From Gammaproteobacteria bacterium (lineage in GTDB: Bacteria; Pseudomonadota; Gammaproteobacteria; Steroidobacterales; Steroidobacteraceae): 64,000 nt of DNA. The stretch is taken from assembly GCA_025355645.1 (NCBI GenBank), contig JANXZG010000080.1:29283-93282 (forward strand), in the 5' to 3' direction. The stretch's first letter is position 1; each line of letters begins with the position of its first letter. Position numbers and translations under genes: made by a program. This document shows positions 1-9,505 of this stretch, in pieces. The notes under the pieces were generated by a model that was given only the letters and a program-made list of their open reading frames with translations, was not told the DNA's origin and ran no database searches.

Positions 1-630
1 ACGACCAACCCGGCCAATCCGTATCTGGTGCCACTATTGACGCTGCTCGCGATTGGCATGCTGGTCCATGCGATGTCTGCGGGGTTTGACCTGCTATATC
101 CGTTGCGCCTGCTGGGGACGGGTTTTGTTCTGTGGCTCTACCGCGATAGCTACCGGACACTCGCGTGGCGCTTTACATGGCGCGGCGTCGCAGCCGGTGC
201 GGCCGTTTTCGGCCTGTGGATGGCGATCGGTCGACACGTGCTGCCTGTTCAGGCGATGCCCCAGGAGATCTCGGCGCTCTCGCCGTTCTCGCGTGTGATT
301 TGGATTTTATGCCGGATCGGCGCAGCGGTCGTCACGGTTCCGCTCGCCGAGGAACTCGCTTATCGCGGTTATTTGCTGCGGCGCATCGGACATGCGAATT
401 TCGAAGCCGTAACGTTCACCCAGGCCCGCTGGAGCGCACTTGTGCTCTCGGCTGCATTGTTCGGGGCCATGCATGGAAGCTTGTGGATTGCCGGATGCAT
501 CGCCGGATTGGTATATGGGCTGGTTGCCATGCGCACGAATCGCTTCGGAGAATCTGTGGCCGCGCACGCCACGAGCAACCTGCTGCTTGGCGCAGCCGTA
601 CTCCTTTTCGACCAGTGGCAGTGGTGGTAG
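1..630 (+). CDS. Exosortase E/CAAX-type protease fusion, C-terminal part (5' end outside window)
   Basis: The reading frame is open from base 1, so the gene begins upstream; 209 residues are visible. They form a hydrophobic, multi-helix membrane domain. It carries the CPBP/CAAX-protease motifs: a Glu-Glu followed by xxxR (EELAYRGYLLRR), then a His in FGAMHG and a second His in AAHATSN. On its own this would be called a CPBP intramembrane protease. The convergent gene that ends 34 bases downstream encodes a VPEID-CTERM-like protein, and the known processing enzyme for that tail (XrtE family) is an exosortase fused to just such a protease domain. The fusion call therefore rests on context. The exosortase half, with its Cys/Arg/His active site, is not visible here. 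Confidence 0.7.
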   Translation, partial: TTNPANPYLVPLLTLLAIGMLVHAMSAGFDLLYPLRLLGTGFVLWLYRDSYRTLAWRFTWRGVAAGAAVFGLWMAIGRHVLPVQAMPQEISALSPFSRVIWILCRIGAAVVTVPLAEELAYRGYLLRRIGHANFEAVTFTQARWSALVLSAALFGAMHGSLWIAGCIAGLVYGLVAMRTNRFGESVAAHATSNLLLGAAVLLFDQWQWW

Positions 631-663
631 CGAGCCGATGGATCAGTAAGGCCCTGAAAATGA

Positions 664-888
664 CTAGCTTTTCTTGACCGTCTTGCGTCCGAACAGGACG
701 ATCAGTCCGCCGCCCAGCAGCACCATCGCCGCACCGGCGGAGGTCGAGTCCATTTCAGGCGCCGCGACAGCCTTGTTATGCTTCTTGCCGAAGCCGTCAA
801 AGTCAGTAACTTGCCCGACATGGCCATGCGCGACCGCGTAACCCGACATCAGCAAAGAAAAGACACTAGCCGCTAATATCCTGGACAT
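664..888 (-). CDS. Small VPEID-CTERM-like sorting-signal protein
   Basis: 74-residue secreted protein. A signal peptide (about residues 1-20, ending in GYAVA) is followed by only about 22 His/Lys/Gly-rich residues. Then comes a C-terminal sorting tail: the motif APEMD, a Ser/Thr/Ala/Gly stretch, a short transmembrane helix (LLGGGLIVLF) and a basic end (RKTVKKS). This order matches VPEID-CTERM substrates of exosortase E. The ATG at 888 was chosen over an upstream frame extension because GGAG lies about 8 bases before it. The neighbouring membrane protease/exosortase gene is the presumed processing enzyme. The function of the mature peptide is unknown; such proteins are surface or extracellular-matrix candidates. 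Confidence 0.75.
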   Translation of the reverse strand: MSRILAASVFSLLMSGYAVAHGHVGQVTDFDGFGKKHNKAVAAPEMDSTSAGAAMVLLGGGLIVLFGRKTVKKS

Positions 889-935
889 TGAAATCACTCC
901 TAGTACGTTTCGCCGGAAATCCACAGCGCGCGACA

Positions 936-941
936 ATTATA
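936..941 (-). promoter_or_regulatory. -10 element for the VPEID-CTERM-like gene
   Basis: The minus strand reads CGCTATAAT here, a perfect TATAAT about 48 bases before the ATG at 888. No good -35 hexamer is seen; the upstream stretch is T-rich. Confidence 0.35.
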
Positions 942-1062
942 GCGAAAAACGGCCTAGGAAAAAGTCAGGAAAACCGTTTTGAAATCAATTATGTAAAACT
1001 CGAACCGATGCCTGATCGGCGCCTGCGCCCGAGCTACCAAACCGAAGGAAACAGCCCCCAAG

Positions 1063-1602
1063 ATGAGTATCAACGAAGTGACCGCCGGAAAGCTCGTGCC
1101 GGACGAGTTCAACGTGATCATCGAGATCCCGATGAATGCAGATCCAATCAAATATGAGGTCGACAAGGTATCCGGGGCGCTGTTTGTCGATCGCTTTATG
1201 ATGACCGCGATGCATTACCCGGCCAATTATGGTTATGTGCCGCGGACCATTTCGGCCGATAACGACCCGGTCGACGTGCTGGTCCATACGCCGTTTCCGC
1301 TATTACCCGGCGTGGTCGTGCCTTGCCGGGCGGTGGGGATGTTGAGCATGGAAGATGAGGCAGGCGGGGACGCCAAGTTGCTGGCAGTACCGACGGACAA
1401 GATATGCCCGCTATATTCGCATTGGCGCTCGATTGCCGACGTGCCGGAGATCCGCCTTAGGCAGATCCAGCATTTCTTCGAGCACTACAAGGATCTGGAA
1501 GCCGGCAAGTGGGTCAAGGTCATTGGCTGGGTCGGCATTGCAGAAGCACACGCCGAGATCATGCAGGGCGTGCGCCGATTCCAGGACGCGGTGCCGAAGT
1601 GA
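1063..1602 (+). CDS. ppa: Family I inorganic pyrophosphatase
   Basis: 179 residues, typical for the bacterial hexameric enzyme that hydrolyses pyrophosphate to two phosphates in the cytoplasm and so drives biosynthetic reactions. The metal-binding signature DNDPVD is present at about residues 66-71, preceded by the YGYVPRT segment. The C-terminal half keeps the FFEHYKDLE motif of the family. The ATG is preceded by a GAAGGA ribosome site. It is a single gene, convergent with the phospholipase D-like gene. Confidence 0.96.
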   Translation: MSINEVTAGKLVPDEFNVIIEIPMNADPIKYEVDKVSGALFVDRFMMTAMHYPANYGYVPRTISADNDPVDVLVHTPFPLLPGVVVPCRAVGMLSMEDEAGGDAKLLAVPTDKICPLYSHWRSIADVPEIRLRQIQHFFEHYKDLEAGKWVKVIGWVGIAEAHAEIMQGVRRFQDAVPK

Positions 1603-1603
1603 A

Positions 1604-1617
1604 CGGGCCGCAGCCCG
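1604..1617. terminator. Short hairpin between convergent genes
   Basis: CGGGC-CGCA-GCCCG forms a 5-bp GC stem with a 4-base loop in the 17-base gap between ppa and the PLD gene. There is no strong T-run, so termination activity is uncertain. Confidence 0.3.
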
Positions 1618-1619
1618 CG

Positions 1620-3161
1620 CTATAACATCTCTTCGGGGGCAAATGGCGCCAGCAGGTGCCGCCAGAATCGCTGCATCGGATTGCTGAGCGGGTCCGAGCG
1701 CCAGACCCTCTCGCCGCTGCTCTCGACGCTATGCCACTCGAGCTTTGCACCGGGCTCGCTCAGGCGCAGCTGGTAGCTGCCGTCCGCACTGATGTCCTCG
1801 AACAGGCTGCTGACCTGGTGGGCGATGGTGGCGCTGCGAATGACGAGGCCGAGTTCGCTATTGGTTCGCCGCGAGCGCTCGTCCATGTTCAGCGATCCGA
1901 TAAAGACGGTGGTTTGGTCGATGACCAGCGCCTTGGCATGCAGGCTTGCGAGCGAGCGGCGGAACGGGTGAAACCGCGGGCGCGACTCGCCAAGCTTCGG
2001 CCTGACTTCATTGAGTTCCACACCGAGTCGCAACAGCGGCTTGCGGTAGCGCGAGTAGCCGTTGTACACGAGCGGTGAGTCGGTCGACGCGAGCGAATTT
2101 GTCAGGATCCGGATCCGCACGCCGCGCTGCGCGAGTTCCTGCATCAGGGCCATGCCGTCATTGCCGGGCACGAAATACGCCGAGATGATGATCACCTCCT
2201 GCTTGGCTGAGCGCATCAGCGAGGCGATGTTGTCGGCAATCGTCTCGGCGGCCTTATCCTTGTTGTCAGAGGCGATTTTTGCCGGTCGATCTGCGAGCAC
2301 GGCCGCTGATATCCACTCCAGCGGCAGCGTGCCGGCATCGAGGCTGCGCGCCAGCCAGTCTGAGCCGTCCAGGGGAGCTGTGGCCACCGCGGTATGCGCC
2401 TTTGGCGCGTCCCCGGGCTCTTGCGTCAGCGAGGCGATCGGGTATGCATAGCGGCTGTTCCAGAATGCGTCGAACGAATCTGAGAGCCGTGGCACGACAC
2501 TGCCCGCCGCGATCACGTCCAGGTCAATGAAGTTGCTCTGGTCGTCGCGCACGAAATACTGGTCGCCGATGTTGCGCCCGCCCGTGATCGCGAGCGCGTT
2601 GTCAGCGACGAACAGCTTGTTGTGCATGCGGTGATTGATGCGCGGAATATCGTGCAAGGCGAACAGGAACCGTGTCCACAACGCCAGCCGACCGCCGGCA
2701 AAGGGATTGAACAGACGCACCTCGATGTGCGGATTGCGGCCGAGGCGAAGGAAGCGCCGGTCCTCGCCCGAGGTATTCAGGTCATCGACCAGGATTCGCA
2801 CGCGCACGCCGCGATCCGCCGCCGCGCTGATATGGCGCAGCAGCAGGCGAGCCGACTCGTCCTGCTCGATGATGTAATACTGCACGTCGAGGGTACGCTC
2901 GGCGCGATCCGCGAGCGCGATCAGGCTCTGCAGGGCCTCCTCGCCGGAGGCGAGCAGGCGGATACCGGATAGCTCGCTGATGCTTCCAGCGGCCCTCGCC
3001 GCCGGGTCCGCGCTTGCGCTCGCATCGACCAGTCGCCCGAGGTGGGTGCCGGATGGGTACTCGATCGCGACGGTGCGCGATCTTGCGACATGCTGCGGCA
3101 GGCTCGCGCAGCCAGCAATACCAAGCAAGGGGATGAGGAACGCGATCGCGCTGATGCGCAT
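1620..3161 (-). CDS. Phospholipase D-like lipoprotein (cardiolipin synthase family)
   Basis: 513 residues with two HKD phosphodiesterase motifs: HNKLFVADN followed by GGRN in the first half, and HAKALVIDQ followed by GSLNMD in the second. These are the paired catalytic His/Lys/Asp sites of the PLD superfamily. The N-terminus is a lipoprotein signal (LLGIAGC), so it is probably tethered in the periplasm. Secreted relatives include ClsC/YmdC-type cardiolipin synthases, which make cardiolipin from phosphatidylglycerol and phosphatidylethanolamine. Substrate is not provable from sequence; a periplasmic phosphodiesterase acting on another phospholipid is the main alternative. Confidence 0.85.
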   Translation of the reverse strand: MRISAIAFLIPLLGIAGCASLPQHVARSRTVAIEYPSGTHLGRLVDASASADPAARAAGSISELSGIRLLASGEEALQSLIALADRAERTLDVQYYIIEQDESARLLLRHISAAADRGVRVRILVDDLNTSGEDRRFLRLGRNPHIEVRLFNPFAGGRLALWTRFLFALHDIPRINHRMHNKLFVADNALAITGGRNIGDQYFVRDDQSNFIDLDVIAAGSVVPRLSDSFDAFWNSRYAYPIASLTQEPGDAPKAHTAVATAPLDGSDWLARSLDAGTLPLEWISAAVLADRPAKIASDNKDKAAETIADNIASLMRSAKQEVIIISAYFVPGNDGMALMQELAQRGVRIRILTNSLASTDSPLVYNGYSRYRKPLLRLGVELNEVRPKLGESRPRFHPFRRSLASLHAKALVIDQTTVFIGSLNMDERSRRTNSELGLVIRSATIAHQVSSLFEDISADGSYQLRLSEPGAKLEWHSVESSGERVWRSDPLSNPMQRFWRHLLAPFAPEEML

Positions 3162-3192
3162 CGAATGATCATATCAGGCACACTTGTCCGCC

Positions 3193-3897
3193 ATGCAAAC
3201 CCTGCGACAAGTCCGCAGCTTCGTTCTGCGCGCTGGTCGCGTCACGGTCGGGCAAGAGCGCGCCCTGAAGGAGCTGTGGCCGCGCTTTGGCATCGATTAC
3301 GGTCCAGCGCCGCTTGACCTCGACGCGGTGTTCGGTCGTCGCGCTCCCAGGTGCCTCGAGATCGGCTTTGGAACCGGCGAGGTTATCGGATCGCTCGCTG
3401 CCGCGCATCCGGAGGCGGATTACCTGGGGATTGAGGTGCACCGGCCTGGTGTAGGGCAGCTGCTGCTGCGTGCAGAAGGCGCCGGGCTCAGCAACCTGCG
3501 CGTGATCTGCCATGACGCGGTCGAGGTCCTCGCGACGCAGTTAGGCGCTGACACCTGCCAGGAGATCCTCGTATTCTTCCCGGATCCCTGGCACAAGAAA
3601 CGGCACCACAAGCGCAGGCTCATCGAGCCGATATTTGTGCGGCGCCTTGCTCAGGTTCTTTGTCCGGGCGGCATCCTGCGCCTGGCGACCGACTGGCAGG
3701 AATACGCCGAGCAGATGCTGACGGTCTGTAACGCCGAAGATCAGCTCGTCTCGCTGAATCCGGGTACGGGCTATGCCGAGAGGCCCGCATTTCGCTCTCC
3801 GACCCGTTTTGAGCGTCGCGGTGAGCGTCTGGGGCACGGCGTGTGGGACCTCGCGTATACCAAGCGCGACGCAGCAAATTTTCCGATTGCGTCCTAG
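3193..3897 (+). CDS. trmB: tRNA (guanine-N7)-methyltransferase TrmB
   Basis: 234 residues. It methylates guanine 46 of tRNA using S-adenosylmethionine. The SAM-binding loop is LEIGFGTGE, followed by the YLGIEVHRPG segment. The family signature FFPDPWHKKRHHKRR at about residues 132-146 is intact, as is the RLATDW motif. The ATG at 3193 is preferred; an in-frame TTG nine bases earlier is possible. No convincing ribosome site is visible for either. Confidence 0.95.
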   Translation: MQTLRQVRSFVLRAGRVTVGQERALKELWPRFGIDYGPAPLDLDAVFGRRAPRCLEIGFGTGEVIGSLAAAHPEADYLGIEVHRPGVGQLLLRAEGAGLSNLRVICHDAVEVLATQLGADTCQEILVFFPDPWHKKRHHKRRLIEPIFVRRLAQVLCPGGILRLATDWQEYAEQMLTVCNAEDQLVSLNPGTGYAERPAFRSPTRFERRGERLGHGVWDLAYTKRDAANFPIAS

Positions 3898-3944
3898 GGC
3901 CGTTGGGAGTTGAATAATCGCGATGACCCCAGACGGAGGTGCCC

Positions 3945-4241
3945 ATGAATTTCATCAAGCCGATCGTAGGCCAATGGTATCGGGGGACGACGAACGAGTT
4001 GTTCGAGGTCGTCGCGATTGACCATGAGGACCAGACAATCGAGGTGCAGTACTTCGACGGTTCCATCACCGAAATGGAATTTGATTCATGGAATGAGCAG
4101 TTGCTCGACAATGACATCGAGACGGCCGATGCGCCCGAGGACTGGACCGGGTCGATTGATATCGACAGCGAAGAGCTGGATTTAGAGCCAGAAGACCACG
4201 CCAAGGCCAACTGGACCGCGCATCCGGCCGTCAGGTCGTAG
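3945..4241 (+). CDS. Small acidic protein, DUF6763-like
   Basis: 98 residues, very acidic, with no signal peptide or membrane segment. The N-terminal half resembles a compact beta domain (VGQWYRG, FEVVAIDHEDQTIEVQYFDG), followed by a Trp-containing acidic tail (DWTGSIDID). This pattern matches the DUF6763 family of Proteobacteria, whose role is unknown. Start at 3945 is chosen for the GGAGG sequence just upstream. It lies 47 bases after trmB and overlaps the end of the convergent ampG-like gene by 11 bases. Confidence 0.8.
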   Translation: MNFIKPIVGQWYRGTTNELFEVVAIDHEDQTIEVQYFDGSITEMEFDSWNEQLLDNDIETADAPEDWTGSIDIDSEELDLEPEDHAKANWTAHPAVRS

Positions 4242-5499
4242 CATTGCTGCGGCCGTGCCGCTCGAGTTCGAGGATGCTCTCGCGCAGCACCACCAGTAAC
4301 AAGAGTCCAGGCATCGCGGTAGCGAAGGTCACGATAAAGAACTTTGCCCACCCGAGCACGGCGACCACCTGACCGGCCAGTGCGCCGATCGTCACGCGCG
4401 GGATCGCCGATAGCGCCGAGAGCAGCGCGTACTGGGTTGCGCTGAAGTTCACGCTGCACTGGGCCATCACGAACGCGACGAACGCGGCCTGGCCCATGCC
4501 GCCGGCGAGGTTATCGACGCTCGTTGCGAGCACCATGAGCCAGAGTTTCTTGCCCGCGAGCGCAAGCCACATGTACAGCAGGTTGGTCAGGGCCTGCGCG
4601 ATCCCGAAGGTCAGCATCGAGCGGAAAAGCCCCCAGCGCATGTACGCCCAGCCCCCGAGCAACGTGCCGATCATCGTCGATATCGTCATGTTGAGCTTGC
4701 CCGCGATGCTGAGCTGCGTCATCGAAAAACCGACGCCCTTGATCATGAAGGCGCTGTACAGGCTCAAGGCGAATGCATCACCGATCTTATAAAGAAGGAT
4801 CAGCAGCAAAAATCCCCAGGCGCCGCGATGACGCAGCAGATCCCGCAGCGGCTCGATCACGGCTGCGGCCAGCGTGCGCGGCGGGCGTCCGGGCACAATC
4901 GGCTCGGGCGACCACAGTGTCGCGAACACCGTCGTCGCCATCACCAGCGCGACCAGGCCGTAGGCCACTCGCCAGCCCAGGTAGTCCGCCAGGATCAGTG
5001 TAAAGGTGCCAGCGAACATCGCCGCTGACCTATAACCAAACGCGGTCGCGGCAGCGGCAAGCGCGCGCTCCGGGGGCGGAATCACGTCGACCCGGTAGGC
5101 GTCGATGACGATGTCCTGGGAGGCCGACAGGAAGGCGACGACGACGGCGATCATGCCGAGCAGGTACGGCGTCTTGGTCGGCGAATTCCAGCCCATGATC
5201 GCGATGGCGACCGCAAGGGCGACCTGGTAAATCAATATCCAGCCGCGGCGGCGTCCCAGCAGCGGCGGAAGATAGCGGTCGAGCAGCGGCGCCCACAAAA
5301 ATTTGAACACGTACGGAAAGCTGACCAGCGAGAAAAAGCCGATCGTCTTGATGTCGATCCCATCGCTCGCGAGCCAGGCCTGCAGTGTCGAGCCGGTCAG
5401 GTTGAGAGGCAGGCCCGAGGCGAACCCCAGCAGCAGGATCGCGGTCATGCGCTTGTCGGCAAGCGCCTGCATCAGCGTCAGTTTGGCAGGCCCGGGCAA
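4231..5499 (-). CDS. ampG: AmpG-family muropeptide MFS transporter
   Basis: 422 residues with about 12 hydrophobic helices. The N-terminus has the AmpG-type features GFASGLPL and FKFLWAPLLDR plus the cytoplasmic GRRRGW loop of the major facilitator superfamily. AmpG imports GlcNAc-anhydroMurNAc muropeptides for cell-wall recycling, which in some species also signals beta-lactamase induction. The start lies 4 bases after the stop of xthA, so the two are probably co-transcribed. The AmpG assignment is by overall resemblance; the transported substrate is not shown by sequence alone. Confidence 0.85.
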   Translation of the reverse strand: MPGPAKLTLMQALADKRMTAILLLGFASGLPLNLTGSTLQAWLASDGIDIKTIGFFSLVSFPYVFKFLWAPLLDRYLPPLLGRRRGWILIYQVALAVAIAIMGWNSPTKTPYLLGMIAVVVAFLSASQDIVIDAYRVDVIPPPERALAAAATAFGYRSAAMFAGTFTLILADYLGWRVAYGLVALVMATTVFATLWSPEPIVPGRPPRTLAAAVIEPLRDLLRHRGAWGFLLLILLYKIGDAFALSLYSAFMIKGVGFSMTQLSIAGKLNMTISTMIGTLLGGWAYMRWGLFRSMLTFGIAQALTNLLYMWLALAGKKLWLMVLATSVDNLAGGMGQAAFVAFVMAQCSVNFSATQYALLSALSAIPRVTIGALAGQVVAVLGWAKFFIVTFATAMPGLLLLVVLRESILELERHGRSNATT

Positions 5500-5503
5500 C
5501 GGC

Positions 5504-6277
5504 TCAGAACTCGAAGTCGTAGTCCATGATCAGCGGCGCATGGTCGGAGAATCGCTGCTCCTTGAAGATATGCGTCTTCAGGACCTTGCCGCGCATGGCG
5601 CTGGAGGCAATCTGGTAATCGATGCGCCACCCGACATTCTTTGCATAGGCCTGACCGCGGTTCGACCACCAGGTGTACTGGTGCTCTTCGGTGTTGACGT
5701 CGCGGAAAGCATCGATGAATTTGCCGGCGCCAAACAGGACATCGAGCCACGCGCGCTCTTCGGGCAGGAATCCGGAATTCTTCTGGTTGGATTTCCAGTT
5801 CTTCAGGTCAATGGGCTTGTGCGCGATATTCCAGTCACCACACAGGATCGTGGGGCGCCTGCGGCGCGCGAGCGCAGTTAGATGCGGCATGAAGCCCTCG
5901 AGAAAACGGAATTTCGAGGCCTGCCGATGCGGCCCTGCGGAGCCGGACGGCAAGTACAGGGAGATGACCGACAAATGACCAAAATCGGCCTCCAAGTACC
6001 GCCCTTCACGATCGAACTCCATGATTCCGAACCCGCGGATCACTTTCCTGGGTTTCTTGCGCGAATAAATCGCCGTGCCGGAGTAGCCTTTTTTCTCCGC
6101 ATCATGAAAATAGGTGTGATAGCCCTGGGGCCAGAAAATCGGATCGGTCAGCTGCTCGACCTGCGCCTTGGTCTCCTGTACGCAGACTACGTCGGCGTCC
6201 TGCCCCGCCAGCCAGCGAAACAGCCCCTTGACTGCTGCCGAGCGGATGCCGTTCGCATTGAAGGTGACGATGCGCAT
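5504..6277 (-). CDS. xthA: Exodeoxyribonuclease III
   Basis: 257 residues of the endonuclease/exonuclease/phosphatase fold. It cleaves at abasic sites and removes 3' blocking groups in base-excision repair. Visible active-site motifs are NANGIRSA near the start, CVQETKAQ with the metal-binding Glu, [11 protein letters not shown] in the middle, and [10 protein letters not shown] at the C-terminus. Length fits the family. It is divergent from pyrE with a 62-base gap and is followed by ampG. Confidence 0.95.
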   Translation of the reverse strand: MRIVTFNANGIRSAAVKGLFRWLAGQDADVVCVQETKAQVEQLTDPIFWPQGYHTYFHDAEKKGYSGTAIYSRKKPRKVIRGFGIMEFDREGRYLEADFGHLSVISLYLPSGSAGPHRQASKFRFLEGFMPHLTALARRRRPTILCGDWNIAHKPIDLKNWKSNQKNSGFLPEERAWLDVLFGAGKFIDAFRDVNTEEHQYTWWSNRGQAYAKNVGWRIDYQIASSAMRGKVLKTHIFKEQRFSDHAPLIMDYDFEF

Positions 6278-6339
6278 GGCCCGCGATGATACCAGCGGCG
6301 CTTGCGCGCCGCCGCCGCACTTGCGAGACTTCCGCCACT

Positions 6340-6990
6340 ATGGCGAGCGCCTATCAACGCGAGTTCATCGATTTGTGCATCGAGCTCGGCGTGCTGCGCT
6401 TCGGCAGTTTCAAACTCAAGTCGGGACGCGAAAGTCCCTATTTCTTCGATGCAGGTCTGTTCAACACGGGTGCCGCCATCGCCGCAGTCGGGCGCGCATA
6501 CGCGGCCGCGGTGGTGAGCTCCGAGGTCGCCTTCGACATGCTGTTCGGGCCCGCCTACAAGGGCATCCCACTGGTCACGGTGAGTGCGGCAGCCTTGTCG
6601 GAGCATCACGGACTGTCGCTGCCCTACGCCTTCAACCGCAAGGAAGCAAAAGACCACGGCGAGGGTGGCGCAATCGTCGGCGGCCCTCTGAAGGGCCGGG
6701 TACTGATCATCGACGATGTGATCACGGCCGGAACGGCAATCCGGGAATCCATCGATATCATTCGCGCCGCCGGCGCCCATCCGGCCGGCGTCGTGCTGGC
6801 GCTCGACCGGCAGGAACGCGGTGTGCAAAGTCCGCTGTCAGCCGTGCAGGAAATTGGCGAGAATTTTGCCCTCCCGGTCATTCCGATCATTGGCCTCGGT
6901 GACCTGATCGAGCATATGGGGTCTTTGGGACGCGCGATGGAGCTGGCTGGCATGCACACCTACCGGGACCGGTACGGCGTGGCAATTTGA
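6340..6990 (+). CDS. pyrE: Orotate phosphoribosyltransferase
   Basis: 216 residues, close to the usual length of PyrE. It transfers phosphoribosyl from PRPP to orotate to give OMP in pyrimidine synthesis. The PRPP-binding motif [13 protein letters not shown] at about residues 123-135 is intact, as are the flexible-loop residues ([12 protein letters not shown]) and the N-terminal GRESPYFFD. The ATG at 6340 is selected over a 54-base upstream extension, because MASAYQREF fits the family N-terminus. Confidence 0.96.
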   Translation: MASAYQREFIDLCIELGVLRFGSFKLKSGRESPYFFDAGLFNTGAAIAAVGRAYAAAVVSSEVAFDMLFGPAYKGIPLVTVSAAALSEHHGLSLPYAFNRKEAKDHGEGGAIVGGPLKGRVLIIDDVITAGTAIRESIDIIRAAGAHPAGVVLALDRQERGVQSPLSAVQEIGENFALPVIPIIGLGDLIEHMGSLGRAMELAGMHTYRDRYGVAI

Positions 6991-7058
6991 GGAAGAAGCT
7001 CTAGGAAACGCCGCGCTTGCGCCTCACAATGCCCCTTACATCACCAGGAATCAGGTCT

Positions 7059-7682
7059 GTGAAGTACTACGCTGCAAATGCCTTGGTTTTGATGCTGATT
7101 TGCGCTGGCGCGCCCGCGGGTGCGCAGGATGCCGGGCGCAAGCTCTACAAGTGGACCGACAGCCAAGGGCAGGTGCACTACGGCGACCATGTGCCAGATG
7201 AGTACGCGAACCAGGAACGTCGCATTTTCAACAAACAGGGCGTCGAAGTCGGCAAGGTGGAGGCACAGAAATCTCCCGAACAGGCGGCGATCGATGACCA
7301 GAAAAACCTGGCCACCGAGGAGGGCCACCGTCGTGACCGAAACCTGGTCACGACCTTCGGGTCCGTCGAGGAGATAGAGCGCCTGCGCGACCAGCGCCTC
7401 GGGTTGCTGGCTGATCAGATCAAGGTCGCCACGCAGTTCCTGGAGATTCTGCATAGCCGGCTCGACAAACTGCGCAGCGATGCCATGCGATTCAAACCCT
7501 ACAGCGACAAGCCGGGCGCGGCCAAGATGCCGGATCTGATGGCCGAGGACCTCGCGCGTGTGGGTGGTGACATTCACACGCAGGAGGACAACTTGCGGCA
7601 AAAGCGCAGTGAGGAGGCCGATCTGCGTGCGCAATTTATCTCTGATATCGCCCGCTACAAGGAATTGAAGGGAATCAATTGA
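7059..7682 (+). CDS. Secreted DUF4124-domain protein
   Basis: 207 residues. A signal peptide ending in AGAQDA is followed by the DUF4124 signature (LYKWTDSQGQVHYGDHVP). A long charged region with heptad-like spacing follows and is probably coiled coil. The GTG at 7059, preceded by an AGG-rich stretch, gives a clean signal peptide; an earlier TTG is possible. The stop overlaps the coaBC start. DUF4124 proteins are common periplasmic proteins of Proteobacteria without a defined biochemical role. Confidence 0.85.
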   Translation: MKYYAANALVLMLICAGAPAGAQDAGRKLYKWTDSQGQVHYGDHVPDEYANQERRIFNKQGVEVGKVEAQKSPEQAAIDDQKNLATEEGHRRDRNLVTTFGSVEEIERLRDQRLGLLADQIKVATQFLEILHSRLDKLRSDAMRFKPYSDKPGAAKMPDLMAEDLARVGGDIHTQEDNLRQKRSEEADLRAQFISDIARYKELKGIN

Positions 7683-8962
7683 CCCTGAAGAAACGCATCG
7701 TGCTGGGCGTCTCGGGCGGAATAGCGGCCTACAAAAGTCCCGATCTCGTGCGCCGGCTGATCGAGCGCGGCGTCGAGGTGCAGGTAGTCATGACCGCCTC
7801 GGCGCAAAGGTTCGTCTCCGCAACGAGCTTTCAGGCCGTATCCGGGCGGCCGGTGCGCAGCGATTTATGGGATAGTGCCGCAGAAGCGGCCATGGGTCAC
7901 ATCGAGCTCGCGCGCTGGGCCGAAATGGTGCTGGTGGCGCCGGCCAGTGCGGATTTTCTCGCGCGGCTCGCGGTGGGCCGCGCGGATGACCTTCTGGCGA
8001 CGCTTTGCCTCGCTACCGAAGCGCCGATCGTTGTCGCTCCGGCCATGAATCGCATCATGTGGGCGAACGCGGCAACGCAGGCGAACATCGAGACATTGCA
8101 GGCGCGCGGAATCCGCATCCTCGGGCCTGATTCGGGCAACCAGGCCTGCGGCGAGGTAGGCCCCGGGCGCATGTGGGAGCCGCAGAAACTTGCCGATGCG
8201 GTGCTCGCACCGCCTCCCAACATGGGATTGCTGGCAGGCCTGAACGTGCTGATCACGGCGGGCCCGACCCGGGAGCGACTCGACCCGGTGCGGTATCTGA
8301 CGAATCGCAGCTCCGGCAAGATGGGTTTCGCAGTGGCGGCCGCGGCCCGCGAAGCCGGCGCACACGTGACGCTGGTCGCGGGTCCCGTCAGTCTCGCGAC
8401 GCCGCCCGGGGTTACCCGCCTCGATGTCGAAAGCGCGCGCGAAATGCATGCCGCCGTGCATCGGCACGTCATCAAGGCCGATGTGTTCATCGCCGCCGCG
8501 GCCGTTGCCGACTACCAGCCGATCACGGTCTCGAAGCACAAGATCAAGAAGCAGCGCGCCGCCGTGCAACTGGATCTGGAACCGACCCAGGACATCATCC
8601 AGTCCGTCGCCGAACTGTCGCGACGCCCCTTCGTCGTCGGCTTTGCCGCAGAGACTGGCAATGTCGAGGCGCATGCGCTCGACAAGCTCAAGCGCAAGAA
8701 ACTCGACATGATCGCCGCCAACCAGGTGGGCGATGGCCTCGCCTTCGACTGCGAAGATAACGCACTGACGGTGCTGTGGCCCGGCGGCAAGATGGAAATC
8801 CCCAAGGGGCCGAAGCTTAGTGTCGCGCGCGAACTGATGGCCCTGATCGCGCAGCGCCTGCCCCCGCCCGGTAGCGGCGGACGGCGTATTTCCCGGCAGC
8901 GGCGGCCGGCAGCCGGCGCGCCGCGCAGCCGCGCGCGCATCCGGCGCGTGCGTCCGCGGTGA
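7679..8962 (+). CDS. coaBC: Bifunctional phosphopantothenoylcysteine decarboxylase / phosphopantothenate-cysteine ligase
   Basis: 427 residues. The N-terminal CoaC flavoprotein domain ([17 protein letters not shown], catalytic His in [19 protein letters not shown]) decarboxylates phosphopantothenoylcysteine. The C-terminal CoaB domain ([25 protein letters not shown]) joins 4'-phosphopantothenate to cysteine using CTP. Together they give two steps of coenzyme A synthesis. It starts with TTG overlapping the upstream stop and is coupled to dut by a GTGA overlap. The last 45 or so residues are an Arg/Ala/Pro-rich tail beyond the conserved domain. Confidence 0.96.
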   Translation: MTLKKRIVLGVSGGIAAYKSPDLVRRLIERGVEVQVVMTASAQRFVSATSFQAVSGRPVRSDLWDSAAEAAMGHIELARWAEMVLVAPASADFLARLAVGRADDLLATLCLATEAPIVVAPAMNRIMWANAATQANIETLQARGIRILGPDSGNQACGEVGPGRMWEPQKLADAVLAPPPNMGLLAGLNVLITAGPTRERLDPVRYLTNRSSGKMGFAVAAAAREAGAHVTLVAGPVSLATPPGVTRLDVESAREMHAAVHRHVIKADVFIAAAAVADYQPITVSKHKIKKQRAAVQLDLEPTQDIIQSVAELSRRPFVVGFAAETGNVEAHALDKLKRKKLDMIAANQVGDGLAFDCEDNALTVLWPGGKMEIPKGPKLSVARELMALIAQRLPPPGSGGRRISRQRRPAAGAPRSRARIRRVRPR

Positions 8963-9417
8963 GGCGCAGAATCAAGCTCCGCGTGCTCGATCCGCGCATT
9001 GGGACGACATTCCCGCTGCCTCAGCACGCAACCACCGGATCGGCCGGCATGGACCTGCGCGCCTGCATCGATGCGCCTTTGATACTGGGGCCTGGCCGTG
9101 CCGAATTGATCTCAACGGGCGTGTCGATATTCATCGAGGATCCCGGGCTTGCCGCAGTGATTCTGCCGCGCTCCGGAATCGGCCATAAAAACGGCATTGT
9201 GCTCGGCAACCTCGTTGGCCTGATTGACTCCGATTACCAGGGTCCGCTGATGGTGTCGTGCTGGAATCGCAGCGAAGCACCCTTCACGATCAACCCCGGC
9301 GATCGGATCGCGCAGCTGGTGCTGGTGCCAGTCGTGCAGGCCGACTTCGACGTGGTCGAGGACTTTTCCGCCTCTACGCGCGGCGCGGGCGGCTTCGGCA
9401 GCTCCGGCCAGCGCTAG
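8959..9417 (+). CDS. dut: dUTP diphosphatase
   Basis: 152 residues, the standard size for the trimeric enzyme that hydrolyses dUTP to dUMP and pyrophosphate. This keeps uracil out of DNA and feeds dTMP synthesis. All five conserved dUTPase motifs can be followed: [40 protein letters not shown] and the P-loop-like C-terminus [14 protein letters not shown] start overlaps the coaBC stop, indicating translational coupling. Confidence 0.96.
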   Translation: MRRRIKLRVLDPRIGTTFPLPQHATTGSAGMDLRACIDAPLILGPGRAELISTGVSIFIEDPGLAAVILPRSGIGHKNGIVLGNLVGLIDSDYQGPLMVSCWNRSEAPFTINPGDRIAQLVLVPVVQADFDVVEDFSASTRGAGGFGSSGQR

Positions 9418-9505
9418 CCAGGCCCCCCGCCAGCTTCGCGAATCTTCGCGCTCCCGCACGATATGCGGCTGTCAGCGAAGCAGGGTTCGCGGCATGCTCG
9501 GCCGC

